A stretch of DNA of 15,731 nucleotides, from positions 1 through 15,731 of the forward strand of contig DILD01000011.1 of assembly GCA_002424845.1 (NCBI GenBank), read 5' to 3'. Within the stretch, counting starts at the first letter, position 1, and the number at the start of each line of letters is the position of its first letter. The notes below the pieces were generated by a model. The model did not search any database. It was given only the letters and a program-made list of their open reading frames with translations, and was not told where the DNA came from. Source of the DNA: Thiobacillus denitrificans (lineage in GTDB: Bacteria; Pseudomonadota; Gammaproteobacteria; Burkholderiales; Thiobacillaceae). Made by a program: the position numbers and the translations under genes. Below, piece after piece: positions 6,325 to 13,717 of the stretch.

Positions 6325-6558
6325 TCAGGCAAGCCAGCTTTCGATCTTCTTGCGATCCGGCACGCCGCCCGCATGCACCACCTTGCCGTCAATCACCACA
6401 CCGGGCGTGGACATGACGCCGTAGCCGAGGATGGCCGCCATATCCTCGACCTTTTCCAGATTGACCGCCACGCCGCGTGCCTGCGCGACTTCCTCGATCA
6501 GCTTCAGCGTGGTTTTGCAGTTGGCGCAGCCGCTGCCCAATACCTTGATGTCTTTCAT
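6325..6558 (-). CDS. Small thioredoxin-family protein (redox-active disulfide protein type)
   Basis: A 77-residue thioredoxin-fold protein with the active site C11-A-N-C14 right after the first strand (IKVLGSGCANC), and the cis-proline in MSTPGVVIDG. This matches the short thioredoxins annotated as redox-active disulfide protein 2, often found in arsenic and permease gene clusters. As last gene of the operon, 13 nt after the CMD-like gene with AGGAG in front, it could reduce the disulfide formed in the LMW-PTP type arsenate reductases or act with the permease. That partner assignment is inference. The family call is firm. Confidence 0.9.
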   Translation of the reverse strand: MKDIKVLGSGCANCKTTLKLIEEVAQARGVAVNLEKVEDMAAILGYGVMSTPGVVIDGKVVHAGGVPDRKKIESWLA

Positions 6559-6571
6559 GACGTTCTCCTGT

Positions 6572-6886
6572 CTAGCAGCACGATTTTCCGGAAGGGGTCG
6601 GGGTGCAGCAGGCGCTGCCGCCCGCTACCGCGATGCCGGCGAGTTTGTCGGCAGCCCCTGGAGCGTAGTGCGTCGCGTAGGCCTCGTCGAACCTGGCATC
6701 GAGCTTCTGCGCGGTTTCGTCGCGGATGTGACGCGCGATCTCGATCACCGTGTCGATCTGTTCGCGCGACACGCCGTAGCCCTTCAGGCGGTCGATCTGG
6801 CACAGCCCCTGGCCGGGATGATTGGACGCGACATTGGCCGCCAGCGAAACCAGTGCGACGATGGATGGATGCAGTTCGGTACTCAT
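6572..6886 (-). CDS. CMD/AhpD-like helical protein with cysteine tail
   Basis: A 104-residue cytoplasmic protein. Residues 10-62 (LVSLAANVASN...YGVSREQIDTVIEIARHIRDETAQKLD) follow the helical pattern of carboxymuconolactone decarboxylase/AhpD-like proteins. However, the redox CxxC expected near residues 21-25 is absent (SNHPG), and only C29 remains. The C-terminus ends in CC-TPTPSGKS-CC (C93, C94, C103, C104), a likely thiol site for arsenite or another soft metal. The ATG at 6886 overlaps the permease stop (ATGA) and has AAGGAG upstream, so translation is coupled. A role as arsenite-binding chaperone or reductase helper is inference. The fold match is moderate. Confidence 0.72.
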   Translation of the reverse strand: MSTELHPSIVALVSLAANVASNHPGQGLCQIDRLKGYGVSREQIDTVIEIARHIRDETAQKLDARFDEAYATHYAPGAADKLAGIAVAGGSACCTPTPSGKSCC

Positions 6887-7848
6887 GCGATGACACTCCT
6901 TAAAGCGTTGAACAGGACGCCAACCAGCACGAAGGCGGTGGCGAGATAAGCGGCGAAGATGCCGAGCAGCGGCCATTTGACGACTTTGCGCAGGATCAGC
7001 ATCTCCGGCAGCGACAGCGCGATCACCGCCATCATGAAAGCCAGCACGGTGCCGAGCGGCACGCCCTTGCCCAGCAGCGCCTCCGCCACCGGGATGATGC
7101 CGACCGCGTCGGAATACATCGGCACGCCAGCCAGCACCGCGACGATCACCGACAGCACGCTGCCGTCGCCGGCGATTTTTGCCACGAAGTCTGCCGGCAC
7201 ATAGCCGTGGATGACAGCGCCGATGCCGACGCCGATGAACACGTATTTCCAGATGCGGCCAACGATCTGCCGCACCTCGTTCCAGGCGTAGTCGTGGCGG
7301 GCGCGCAGGCTGTTGTCCCGCTCCTCTTGCGCCGCCTCGCCCATCTGGATTTTCCAGACGTAGTCCTCGACCCAGCGTTCCAGCTTGAAGGCCTGCAGCA
7401 CGTAGCCGCCGACGAAAGCGACGGTCAGCCCGGTGAGCACGTAGATCAGCGTCATCTGCCAGCCGATCACGCCCGCCAGCACCACCACCGCGACCTGATT
7501 GACCATCGGGCTGGCGATCAGGAACGACAGCGTCACGCCGAGCGGAATGCCGGCCTCGACGAAGCCGATGAAGAGCGGAATCGACGAACACGAACAGAAC
7601 GGCGTCACCGCACCCAGCCCCACCGCCATCAGGCGCGCACCAGGGCCGGAACGGCCGCGCATCATCGCGCGCACCTTCTCCGGCGTGAGCAGCGCGCGCA
7701 GCCAGCCCATCAGGTAGATCACCGTGGTCAGCAGCACCAGGATCTTCGCCACGTCCATAACGAAGAAGTGCAGCGCCGCACCCGCCGGGCTGCCCGGCGT
7801 CAGGCCGAAGAGATCGAAAGCAATCAGGTTGCCGAAGGCGTCGAACAT
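6883..7848 (-). CDS. arsP: ArsP-like permease (PF03773 family)
   Basis: A 321-residue inner-membrane protein with about eight hydrophobic segments. It carries the family hallmark TPFCSCSSIPLFIGF (residues 82-96, C85 and C87) and a later repeat of the theme, GVPMYSDAVGIIPVAEALL. Characterised ArsP members export trivalent methylated or aromatic arsenicals. The length agrees with that family, and the arsI gene in the same operon makes methylarsenite a plausible substrate. Many PF03773 members are uncharacterised permeases, so substrate is not proven. The start codon shares one base with the stop of the upstream gene (TAATG), and the 3' end overlaps the next start by 4 nt. Confidence 0.85.
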   Translation of the reverse strand: MFDAFGNLIAFDLFGLTPGSPAGAALHFFVMDVAKILVLLTTVIYLMGWLRALLTPEKVRAMMRGRSGPGARLMAVGLGAVTPFCSCSSIPLFIGFVEAGIPLGVTLSFLIASPMVNQVAVVVLAGVIGWQMTLIYVLTGLTVAFVGGYVLQAFKLERWVEDYVWKIQMGEAAQEERDNSLRARHDYAWNEVRQIVGRIWKYVFIGVGIGAVIHGYVPADFVAKIAGDGSVLSVIVAVLAGVPMYSDAVGIIPVAEALLGKGVPLGTVLAFMMAVIALSLPEMLILRKVVKWPLLGIFAAYLATAFVLVGVLFNALRSVIA

Positions 7849-8780
7849 TATTGCGACTCGAACTCGGTAAACGCGCGATTCATGTTGGCGCGGTGCAGGC
7901 CTTCATAGTTGTCCAGATGCTTGAACGCAGGCAGGTCGGCGTAGCGGTCGAGCGTCGCATCCATCGGTTCCATGTCCTTCGCCGCAGCACCCACTTTGCC
8001 GGCGAGGAAGTCATAGTAGTCACCGGTTTCGCGCTGCGCCTGCGCCTGGTCGCACACCCGGCCATGGCCCGGCACGATGCGCGCAGGCTTCAGCGCGGCC
8101 AGCGCCTTGAAGGCCTGCTGACCGTTTTTCACGCTGGACCAGGGCAGCACGCCGAGCAGGCGGTCGACGTAGACCAGGTCGCCGCTGAACATCACACGCT
8201 GCTTCGGTAGCCATATCCAGGCGTCGCCCGGGAAATGGGCATTGGTAACCGTCAGCTCAAGCGTTTCGCCACCCCGTTCCAGCGTGGCCGACTGACCCGC
8301 CAATGTTTTGGGAGCCGGCAACGGCTGGGTGCCCTGCATGCGTTCGCCGAGAAAGCGCTTCATCCCGTCCATGTGCTGTGCTGCGTACTCGGCCTGGGTG
8401 GCCGCAGTGCGACTCAATGCGATAACTTCGGCACCCTTGCCGGCGAAATAATCGTTACCGAGCCAGCGGTGATCCTGGCTGCCGGTGTTGACGACCCAGC
8501 GCACCGGCTGCTTCGTTACCTTGGCGATGGCGGCCTCGATTTTTTTGGCCCCCAATAGGCTGGCGCCGGAATCGATCAGGATCACGCCCCGGGGGGTGAC
8601 GACGAAGCCGAAGTTGGCGTTGAGGCCGTCGTTCTCCGCGCTGCGCTGGCCCAGCGGGCCAACAATGGCGTAGACGTTGTCGACGACTTTTTCAGCCATG
8701 GGCTGGTAGTCGGCACGGGCACCAAGGGCGAACAGACCCAACATGGCAGCGACCAGAATCAATACGTAATTTTTCAACAT
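7848..8780 (-). CDS. Exported metallo-beta-lactamase-fold hydrolase with altered metal site
   Basis: A 310-residue protein with a signal peptide (MLKNYVLILVAAMLGLFALG, cleavage ARA|DYQP after residue 23), so periplasmic. The MBL fold is seen in the N-terminal strands (GVILIDSGAS), H182 in AHFPGD, D201 in MFSGDLV and H239 in IVPGHG. The usual HxHxDH motif is replaced by NTGSQDH (98-104): the first two histidines are G100 and Q102, while a D103-H104 pair remains. Relatives in sulfur-oxidising and quinoprotein-linked clusters keep HxHxDH. Whether this one binds one metal, or is non-catalytic, is open. It sits between acr3 (9 nt away, AAGGA ribosome site) and the permease gene. Its role in arsenic handling is unknown. 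Confidence 0.85.
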   Translation of the reverse strand: MLKNYVLILVAAMLGLFALGARADYQPMAEKVVDNVYAIVGPLGQRSAENDGLNANFGFVVTPRGVILIDSGASLLGAKKIEAAIAKVTKQPVRWVVNTGSQDHRWLGNDYFAGKGAEVIALSRTAATQAEYAAQHMDGMKRFLGERMQGTQPLPAPKTLAGQSATLERGGETLELTVTNAHFPGDAWIWLPKQRVMFSGDLVYVDRLLGVLPWSSVKNGQQAFKALAALKPARIVPGHGRVCDQAQAQRETGDYYDFLAGKVGAAAKDMEPMDATLDRYADLPAFKHLDNYEGLHRANMNRAFTEFESQ

Positions 8781-8789
8781 GATATTTCC

Positions 8790-9869
8790 TTACCTGGAAA
8801 CCAGACCGGCTTCATACCAGCCCTTGCTGCGGTTGACGATCTTCACCACCAGCAGCATCACCGGCACCTCGATCAGCACGCCCACCACCGTGGCGAGCGC
8901 CGCGCCCGACTGGAAACCGAACAGTGCAATTGCCGCCGCCACCGCCAGTTCGAAAAAGTTGGACGCGCCGATCAGCGCCGATGGGCAGGCCACACTGTGC
9001 TTCTCGCCCACTTTGCGGTTCAACCAGTAAGCCAGGCCCGAGTTGAAAAACACCTGGATCAGAATGGGCACCGCCAGGAGCGCAATGATCAGCGGCTGCG
9101 CAATGATGGCCTCGCCCTGGAAGGCGAACAGCAGCACCAGCGTAGCGAGTAGCGCAATGATGGAGGCGTGGCCGAGCTGCGCCATCGTCGCGTCGAACGC
9201 CGCCTGTCCACGTTTGAGCAAACCCTTGCGCCAGAGTTGCGCCAGAACCACCGGGATGACGATATACAGCACCACCGAGGTGAACAGCGTGTCCCACGGC
9301 ACCACGATCGCCGACAGCCCGAGCAGCAGGCCGACGATGGGTGCGAAGGCGAAGATCATAATGGTGTCGTTGAGCGCCACCTGTGACAGCGTGAAATACG
9401 GATCGCCGCCGGTGAGCCGGCTCCACACGAACACCATCGCGGTGCACGGTGCGGCGGCCAGCAGGATGAGGCCGGCGACGTAGCTGTCGAGTTGTTCCGC
9501 CGGCAGCCAGGGGGCAAACAGATGGCGGATGAAAATCCATGCCAGCAGCGCCATGGAAAACGGTTTCACTGCCCAGTTGACGAACAGCGTGACGCCGATG
9601 CCCTTCCAGTGCGACTTCACCTGATGCAGCGCGGAAAAGTCGATCTTCATCAGCATGGGAATGATCATGATCCAGATCAGAATGCCGACCGGAATATTCA
9701 CTTGCGCGACTTCCATGCGCCCCAGCGCCTGAAACGGCGCGGGGAACAGCTGGCCGAGGCCCACGCCGGCGACAATGCACAGCGCCACCCACAGCGTGAG
9801 CCAGCGCTCGAACGCGCTCATCGGCGCGCCGGCCGCGCGCTTGCCGGTTACTTCGCACTGCGCGCTCAT
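8790..9869 (-). CDS. acr3: Arsenite efflux transporter ACR3
   Basis: A secondary transporter of the BART superfamily that exports arsenite across the inner membrane. The 359 residues contain about ten hydrophobic helices. The functional cysteine lies in AAAPCTAMVFVWS (C142), and the conserved glutamate of the last helices is in GVLIEVPVM (E334). QVALNDTIMIFAF is another family mark. I chose the ATG at 9869, 28 nt after the arsC stop. An in-frame GTG at 9920 would overlap that gene by 23 nt and only adds a hydrophilic tail. The residues AQCEVTGKRAAGAPMSAFERWLT are typical of ACR3 N-termini. It supplies the export step for arsenite made by the two reductases. Confidence 0.95.
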   Translation of the reverse strand: MSAQCEVTGKRAAGAPMSAFERWLTLWVALCIVAGVGLGQLFPAPFQALGRMEVAQVNIPVGILIWIMIIPMLMKIDFSALHQVKSHWKGIGVTLFVNWAVKPFSMALLAWIFIRHLFAPWLPAEQLDSYVAGLILLAAAPCTAMVFVWSRLTGGDPYFTLSQVALNDTIMIFAFAPIVGLLLGLSAIVVPWDTLFTSVVLYIVIPVVLAQLWRKGLLKRGQAAFDATMAQLGHASIIALLATLVLLFAFQGEAIIAQPLIIALLAVPILIQVFFNSGLAYWLNRKVGEKHSVACPSALIGASNFFELAVAAAIALFGFQSGAALATVVGVLIEVPVMLLVVKIVNRSKGWYEAGLVSR

Positions 9870-9897
9870 GGCGCGAGCACCATTAAAATCGGTACGC

Positions 9898-10395
9898 TCA
9901 TGTCGTCGTTCCGATATCACGTACAGCCTGATGAATCTTCATCTGATCCAGTGTGGCAAACGGCAAATTGACTAACATGGAAATACGGCGCTGCAACTGA
10001 CTCATGGCTTCGACAAAAGCATGGCGTTTCCGGTCATCGCTACCTGACACCGCAACCGGATCGGGTATGCCCCAATGTGCTGTCATCGGCTGGCCGGGCC
10101 ACACCGGGCACACCTCGCCTGCCGCGTCATCACATACCGTGATGATGAAATCAAAATGCGGCGCATCGGGATGTGCGAATGCGTCCCACGACTTGCTGCG
10201 CAATTCCGCAGTGGGGAAACAATTCTTTTCCAGCAATTCCAGCGCAAACGGATTGATCTGCCCCGCCGGCTGGCTGCCCGCACTGAACGCCTGAAAGCGC
10301 CCCTTGCCCAGATTGTTCAGCAACGACTCAGCCAGAATCGAGCGGGCCGAATTGGCCGCACACAAAAACAGCACATTGAAAACCGGTTCGGCCAT
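9898..10395 (-). CDS. arsC: Arsenate reductase, LMW-PTP family (165 aa)
   Basis: Reduces arsenate to arsenite in the cytoplasm. The phosphatase-type loop is C12-AANSA-R18 near the N-terminus (VLFLCAANSARS). Further cysteines are in ITVCDDAAGEVCP (C88 and C96), which could take the electron-relay role. WGIPDP (about 108-113) carries the general-acid aspartate. AAGGAGA precedes the ATG. It is the second reductase gene of the operon, 18 nt after the other, and is clearly not a recent duplicate (different loop and length). Which partner reduces it, thioredoxin or glutaredoxin, cannot be read from the sequence; the CAANSARS subtype differs from the pI258 type. Confidence 0.92.
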   Translation of the reverse strand: MAEPVFNVLFLCAANSARSILAESLLNNLGKGRFQAFSAGSQPAGQINPFALELLEKNCFPTAELRSKSWDAFAHPDAPHFDFIITVCDDAAGEVCPVWPGQPMTAHWGIPDPVAVSGSDDRKRHAFVEAMSQLQRRISMLVNLPFATLDQMKIHQAVRDIGTTT

Positions 10396-10413
10396 GACAG
10401 CGTCTCCTTCGAT

Positions 10414-10842
10414 TCAGGCAGCGGCTTGCAGGCCGAACTTCTCGCGCACCGCCGCCACCAGCCGGGTGCGGATGTCGTCGCGCACCGCGAGGAAGCTCTC
10501 CAGCGGCTCGCCGTGCGGGTCGTGGAACGGCAGGTGGATGGCCGGAATCGGTTTCGGGAAGATCGGACAGGCTTCCTTGGCGTTGTCGCACACCGTCACT
10601 ACCAGATCGATGGCCTCGTTCATCACCGCGTCGATGTCCTTCGGGTGCAGGCCGTCGGTATTCAGGCCCGCCGCTTTCAGCGCCGCGATCGCACCGTCGG
10701 CCACTTTCGGCTGCGGCCGGGTGCCGGCGGAGAGCGCGCGCACCTGGCCGGCGAGGTCATGGTTCAACAGCACCTCGGCCATTTGCGAGCGGCAGGAATT
10801 GCCGGTGCACAGCACCAGCACGGTGTAGGTTTTTTCAGCCAC
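10414..10842 (-). CDS. arsC: Arsenate reductase, thioredoxin-coupled LMW-PTP type (142 aa)
   Basis: An arsenate reductase of the Staphylococcus pI258 type. The loop C12-TGNSC-R18 and the cysteine pair C85/C92 in TVCDNAKEACP reproduce the C10/C82/C89 triad with the same 7-residue spacing, so electrons should come from thioredoxin. HLPFHDP contains the acid aspartate. The start is a GTG at 10842 with AAGGA 6 nt upstream. It lies 32 nt after arsI. The small thioredoxin at the operon's end is a possible partner (inference). Confidence 0.93.
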   Translation of the reverse strand: MAEKTYTVLVLCTGNSCRSQMAEVLLNHDLAGQVRALSAGTRPQPKVADGAIAALKAAGLNTDGLHPKDIDAVMNEAIDLVVTVCDNAKEACPIFPKPIPAIHLPFHDPHGEPLESFLAVRDDIRTRLVAAVREKFGLQAAA

Positions 10843-10874
10843 GATGGGTCCTTGGTGAATTGATTTAAAAATAA

Positions 10875-11351
10875 TCAGCAGCAGCTACCCGCGGCAGAAT
10901 TGGCCTGGCCCGGCGTGCAGCAGGGCGCTTTCTGCGCCGCCGGCGCTTCGGGCACGCAGCATCCGCCCGCCGACGGCCCGCCGAATACCGGAATGCTGTC
11001 GAGCGTGTGATAGGTCTCCCACGCGATGCCGGTGGGGTCGGTCGCCCAATACTTGTCCGATTTGGCGTAGCAGCAGGCGGTGCCCATTTCTTCGACCACT
11101 TCGGCGTCGAGCTTCTGCAGGCGCGCACTCATCTCGGCCAGTTCGTTGGCATTTTCCACCTGCACGCCCAGATGATTGAGGCCGGGCGCGGCGCCGCGCG
11201 CCGAAATCGCGAAATTGACGCGCGGATCGTCGAGCATCCACTTGGCGTAATCGTCCTTGGTGACGCTTGGCTCGGCGGCGAACATGGCGGAATAAAACTT
11301 GATGCTGGCGGCCAGATCGTCGACCGCGACGTGTACATGCAGGCGTTTCAT
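10875..11351 (-). CDS. arsI: ArsI-type C-As lyase (CadI-like glyoxalase-fold dioxygenase) with cysteine tail
   Basis: ArsI cleaves the carbon-arsenic bond of trivalent methylarsenite with Fe(II) and oxygen, giving arsenite. The 158-residue protein shows the vicinal-oxygen-chelate fold: metal ligands H5 (KRLHVHV), H60 (GLNHLGVQV) and E112 (AWETYHT), and the vicinal thiols C93-C94 in GTACCYAKSDKYW that bind the arsenical. These correspond to H5, H62, E115 and C96/C97 of Bacillus MD1 ArsI. Beyond the domain, about 30 residues carry three further CC pairs (131-132, 144-145, 157-158). The ATG at 11351 overlaps the arsR stop by 4 nt and has AAAGGAG upstream. The closely related CadI annotation is the alternative. 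Confidence 0.9.
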   Translation of the reverse strand: MKRLHVHVAVDDLAASIKFYSAMFAAEPSVTKDDYAKWMLDDPRVNFAISARGAAPGLNHLGVQVENANELAEMSARLQKLDAEVVEEMGTACCYAKSDKYWATDPTGIAWETYHTLDSIPVFGGPSAGGCCVPEAPAAQKAPCCTPGQANSAAGSCC

Positions 11352-11686
11352 TTTGACTCCTTTTCGGTGGAACAGGCCGGCGAACACACCGGCGAACAGG
11401 GATTGCCGCCGCAGCAGTTTTCGGTGAGAAAACCGAGCAGCGCGTTCATGGTCGCGAAATTCGCGGTGTAGATGACAAAGCGCCCGGCCTGCTGCGAATT
11501 CACCATGCTGGCATGCGACAGTTCCTTCAGGTGGAAGGACAGCGAGGACGGCGCGATGCCGGTGATCTCGCTGATCCGGCCGGCGGCAAGACCGGCCGGG
11601 CCGGCCTGAACCAGCGCACGAAAGATGGTCAGGCGGGATTCCTGGGCCAGGGCAGCAAGGGCGGTGACGACGACTTTCGTTTCCAT
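11348..11686 (-). CDS. arsR: ArsR-family arsenic-responsive repressor
   Basis: A 112-residue winged-helix repressor expected to hold the operon off until arsenite binds. The DNA-reading helix region is ISEITGIAPSSLSFHLKELSHA (about 38-60). Instead of the ELCVCDL site in the DNA-binding helix, the cysteines are at the C-terminus: C91-C92, C97, C101 and C105 (ENCCGGNPCSPVCSPAC). C91, C92 and C97 resemble the C95/C96/C102 site of Acidithiobacillus ferrooxidans ArsR, and two extra cysteines follow. No Shine-Dalgarno is visible before the ATG at 11686, and the -10 box is only 6 nt away, suggesting a leaderless start. It is the first gene of the operon. Confidence 0.95.
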   Translation of the reverse strand: METKVVVTALAALAQESRLTIFRALVQAGPAGLAAGRISEITGIAPSSLSFHLKELSHASMVNSQQAGRFVIYTANFATMNALLGFLTENCCGGNPCSPVCSPACSTEKESK

Positions 11687-11718
11687 GTTTCAATGATATT
11701 TGAAATATGGAAACGAAA
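11675..11718. promoter_or_regulatory. 44-bp near-palindrome over the arsR start, candidate ArsR operator
   Basis: TTTCGTTTCCAT (11675-11686) and ATGGAAACGAAA (11707-11718) are exact inverted copies. Inner arms TTTCAA (11688-11693) and TTGAAA (11700-11705) share the same centre. Overall 19 of 22 base pairs are symmetric. It contains the arsR start codon and first codons and covers the predicted -10 box. ArsR/SmtB repressors bind such symmetric sites, so it is the natural autoregulatory operator. Confidence 0.7.
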
Positions 11719-11722
11719 GCAA
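11693..11722 (-). promoter_or_regulatory. Promoter of the ars operon
   Basis: On the minus strand TTGCTT (11722-11717), an 18-bp spacer and TATCAT (11698-11693, 5/6 match) form a sigma-70 promoter. The expected start of transcription falls on or within a base or two of the A of the arsR ATG. Confidence 0.6.
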
Positions 11723-11732
11723 GCCCCTGCGG

Positions 11733-11764
11733 CAAAAAAATCAGAAGGCGCCTCAGGAGGCGCT
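11733..11764 (-). terminator. Terminator of the FAD oxidoreductase gene
   Basis: GCGCCTC (11748-11754) and GAGGCGC (11757-11763) form a hairpin (effective loop CCTG) followed on the minus strand by CTTCTGATTTTTTT. It separates the FAD gene from the ars promoter about 10 bp further on. Confidence 0.7.
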
Positions 11765-11810
11765 ACGGCGGGCAGCGCTCAGCCACCCAGACTGCAATAG
11801 CCGCCCCGGC

Positions 11811-13475
11811 TCAATACCCGCAGCCGGGCCCCGCTTGCGCGCCGGATCCCGCCGCTTCCAGCCCGAGCATGTCGCGCGCCACCGCCTCAGCGACCTTGAT
11901 GCCATCCACCCCTGCCGAGAGGATGCCTCCGGCATAGCCCGCGCCCTCGCCCGCCGGATAGAGGCCCTTGACGTTGAGGCTCTGGAAATCGTCGCCACGG
12001 GTGATGCGCACCGGCGAGGAGGTGCGCGTCTCGACGCCGGTGAGCACCGCATCCTCCATCGCGAAGCCCTTGATCTGCTGGTCGAACGCCGGCAGCGCCT
12101 CGCGGATCGCCTCAATGGCGTAATCCGGCAGCGCGGAGGCCAGATCGGTGAGGTGCACGCCGGGCTTGTACGAAGGCTCGACGCTGCCGAGCCGGGTCGA
12201 CGGCTTGCCCTCGATGAAATCGCCGACCCGTTGCGCCGGCGCGTCGTAGTTGCCACCGCCGAGTTCGAACGCCCGCGCTTCGAGCTTCCTTTGCAGTTCG
12301 ATCCCGGCCAGCGGGTCGTCGCCGGGAAAATCCGCGGGCGTGATGCCCACCACGATGCCGGCGTTGGCGTTGCGCTCGTTGCGCGAATACTGGCTCATGC
12401 CGTTGGTCACCACGCAGTGTGGCTCTGAGGCTGCGGCGACCACCGTACCGCCGGGGCACATGCAGAAGCTGTACACCGAGCGGCCGTTCTTCGCGTGGTG
12501 CACCAGCTTATAGTCCGCCGCGCCGATCAGCGGGTTGCCGGCGTTCGGACCCAGCCTGGCCTTGTCGATCAGCGACTGCGGATGTTCGATGCGAAAACCG
12601 ATGGAAAACGGCTTCGCTTCCATGTAAACGCCGCGCGCGTGCAGCATCTCGAAGGTATCGCGCGCGCTGTGGCCGAGCGCGAGGATGACGTGATGGCTGG
12701 CGAGCGTTTCGCCGTTGGCGAGCGTCACGCCCCCTATCCTTTTATTTCCATCGCGACCCTCCTCGATCAGCACGTCGGTGACGCGCTGCTGGAAGCGGAT
12801 CTCGCCGCCCAGCGCCTCGATCTCGTGGCGCATGGCCTCGACCATGCCGACCAGGCGGAAGGTGCCGATGTGCGGCTTCGACACGTAGAGGATTTCGTCC
12901 GGCGCGCCCGCCTTGACGAATTCGGTCAGCACCTTGCGCCCCAGGTGCTTGGGGTCCTTGATCTGGCTGTAAAGCTTTCCGTCGGAAAAGGTGCCCGCCC
13001 CGCCCTCGCCGAACTGCACGTTGGATTCGGGGTTGAGCACGTGGCGGCGCCACAGCCCCCAGGTGTCCTGCGTGCGCTCGCGCACCGCCTTGCCGCGTTC
13101 CAGCACGATCGGCCTGAAGCCCATCTGCGCCAGCAGCAGCGCGGCGAAAATGCCGCAGGGGCCGAAGCCGACCACGATCGGGCGCTCGGTCAGATTCTCA
13201 GGCGCGTGGCCGACGAAGCGGTAGCTCATGTCCGGCGTCGGCGCGAGCTGACGGTCGTTGCGAAACTTCTTCAGCAACGCCGCCTCGTTCCTGACCTCGA
13301 CATCGACCGCGTAGACCAGCAGCAGCGCGTGCTTCTTGCGCGCGTCGTAGCTGCGCTTGAAAATGCTGAAACTGACGAGGTCGTCGTCCGACAGTTCCAG
13401 GCGCTGCAGGATCGCCGAGCGCAAGGCCTCGGGCGGGTGATCAAGCGGCAGTTTGAGTTCGGTCAGTCGCAGCAT
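11811..13475 (-). CDS. FAD-dependent oxidoreductase of the COG2509 family
   Basis: A 554-residue uncharacterised flavoprotein dehydrogenase, likely cytoplasmic. An N-terminal alpha/beta domain (about 1-90) precedes the dinucleotide-binding motif IVVGFGPCGIFAALLLAQMG with G103-F-G-P-C-G108. Later family marks are FGEGGAGTFSDGKLY, the middle stretch SFCMCPGGTVVAAASE, and the C-terminal FAD loop LYPAGEGAGYAGGILSAGVDG. The substrate is unknown. I chose the ATG at 13475 (MLRLTELKLPLDHP), the usual family N-terminus. The open frame runs further upstream to 13703 but there lacks coding character. It is divergent from mutS with a roughly 240-bp gap containing no convincing promoter. Confidence 0.9.
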   Translation of the reverse strand: MLRLTELKLPLDHPPEALRSAILQRLELSDDDLVSFSIFKRSYDARKKHALLLVYAVDVEVRNEAALLKKFRNDRQLAPTPDMSYRFVGHAPENLTERPIVVGFGPCGIFAALLLAQMGFRPIVLERGKAVRERTQDTWGLWRRHVLNPESNVQFGEGGAGTFSDGKLYSQIKDPKHLGRKVLTEFVKAGAPDEILYVSKPHIGTFRLVGMVEAMRHEIEALGGEIRFQQRVTDVLIEEGRDGNKRIGGVTLANGETLASHHVILALGHSARDTFEMLHARGVYMEAKPFSIGFRIEHPQSLIDKARLGPNAGNPLIGAADYKLVHHAKNGRSVYSFCMCPGGTVVAAASEPHCVVTNGMSQYSRNERNANAGIVVGITPADFPGDDPLAGIELQRKLEARAFELGGGNYDAPAQRVGDFIEGKPSTRLGSVEPSYKPGVHLTDLASALPDYAIEAIREALPAFDQQIKGFAMEDAVLTGVETRTSSPVRITRGDDFQSLNVKGLYPAGEGAGYAGGILSAGVDGIKVAEAVARDMLGLEAAGSGAQAGPGCGY

Positions 13476-13717
13476 GGTGTGGTTGAAGCAGGTTGGGTTA
13501 AATCGGTCATTCGAAAATTTGACGAAAAATACCATCATCCGGGATCGATACCGCACTTTTTTGCGGACAATTCCGCCGCGCGCCGCCACGTCATGAAAGG
13601 CGAAACCGTATTCCCCAGCGCAATGCCAACTGTTGTAAGCTTCACCCCGGATTTCCCGCTCGTTCCGTGACCAGCAACTTGAAAGAAAAAACAAAATCAG
13701 CAACGTACGCGGAGAGC

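Noticed and set aside
6572..7591. 339-codon minus-strand frame joining the CMD-like protein to an upstream extension
   Set aside because: The extension is out-of-frame reading of the permease gene. The true start is the ATG at 6886 with AAGGAG.
11707..11937. Plus-strand ORF starting METK, opposite to arsR
   Set aside because: Only the first four codons match arsR, because they lie in the palindrome. The rest is arginine- and alanine-rich and runs through the terminator and FAD gene antisense.
13565..13578. GCGGACAATTCCGC hairpin upstream of mutS as a terminator
   Set aside because: The stem is only 5 bp and the T-run precedes rather than follows it on the plus strand. On the minus strand A residues follow.
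12495..13670. Long open frame (391 codons) antisense to the FAD oxidoreductase
   Set aside because: It mirrors a clearly conserved gene and has arginine/alanine/glutamine-rich composition typical of reverse-strand reading of GC-rich genes.
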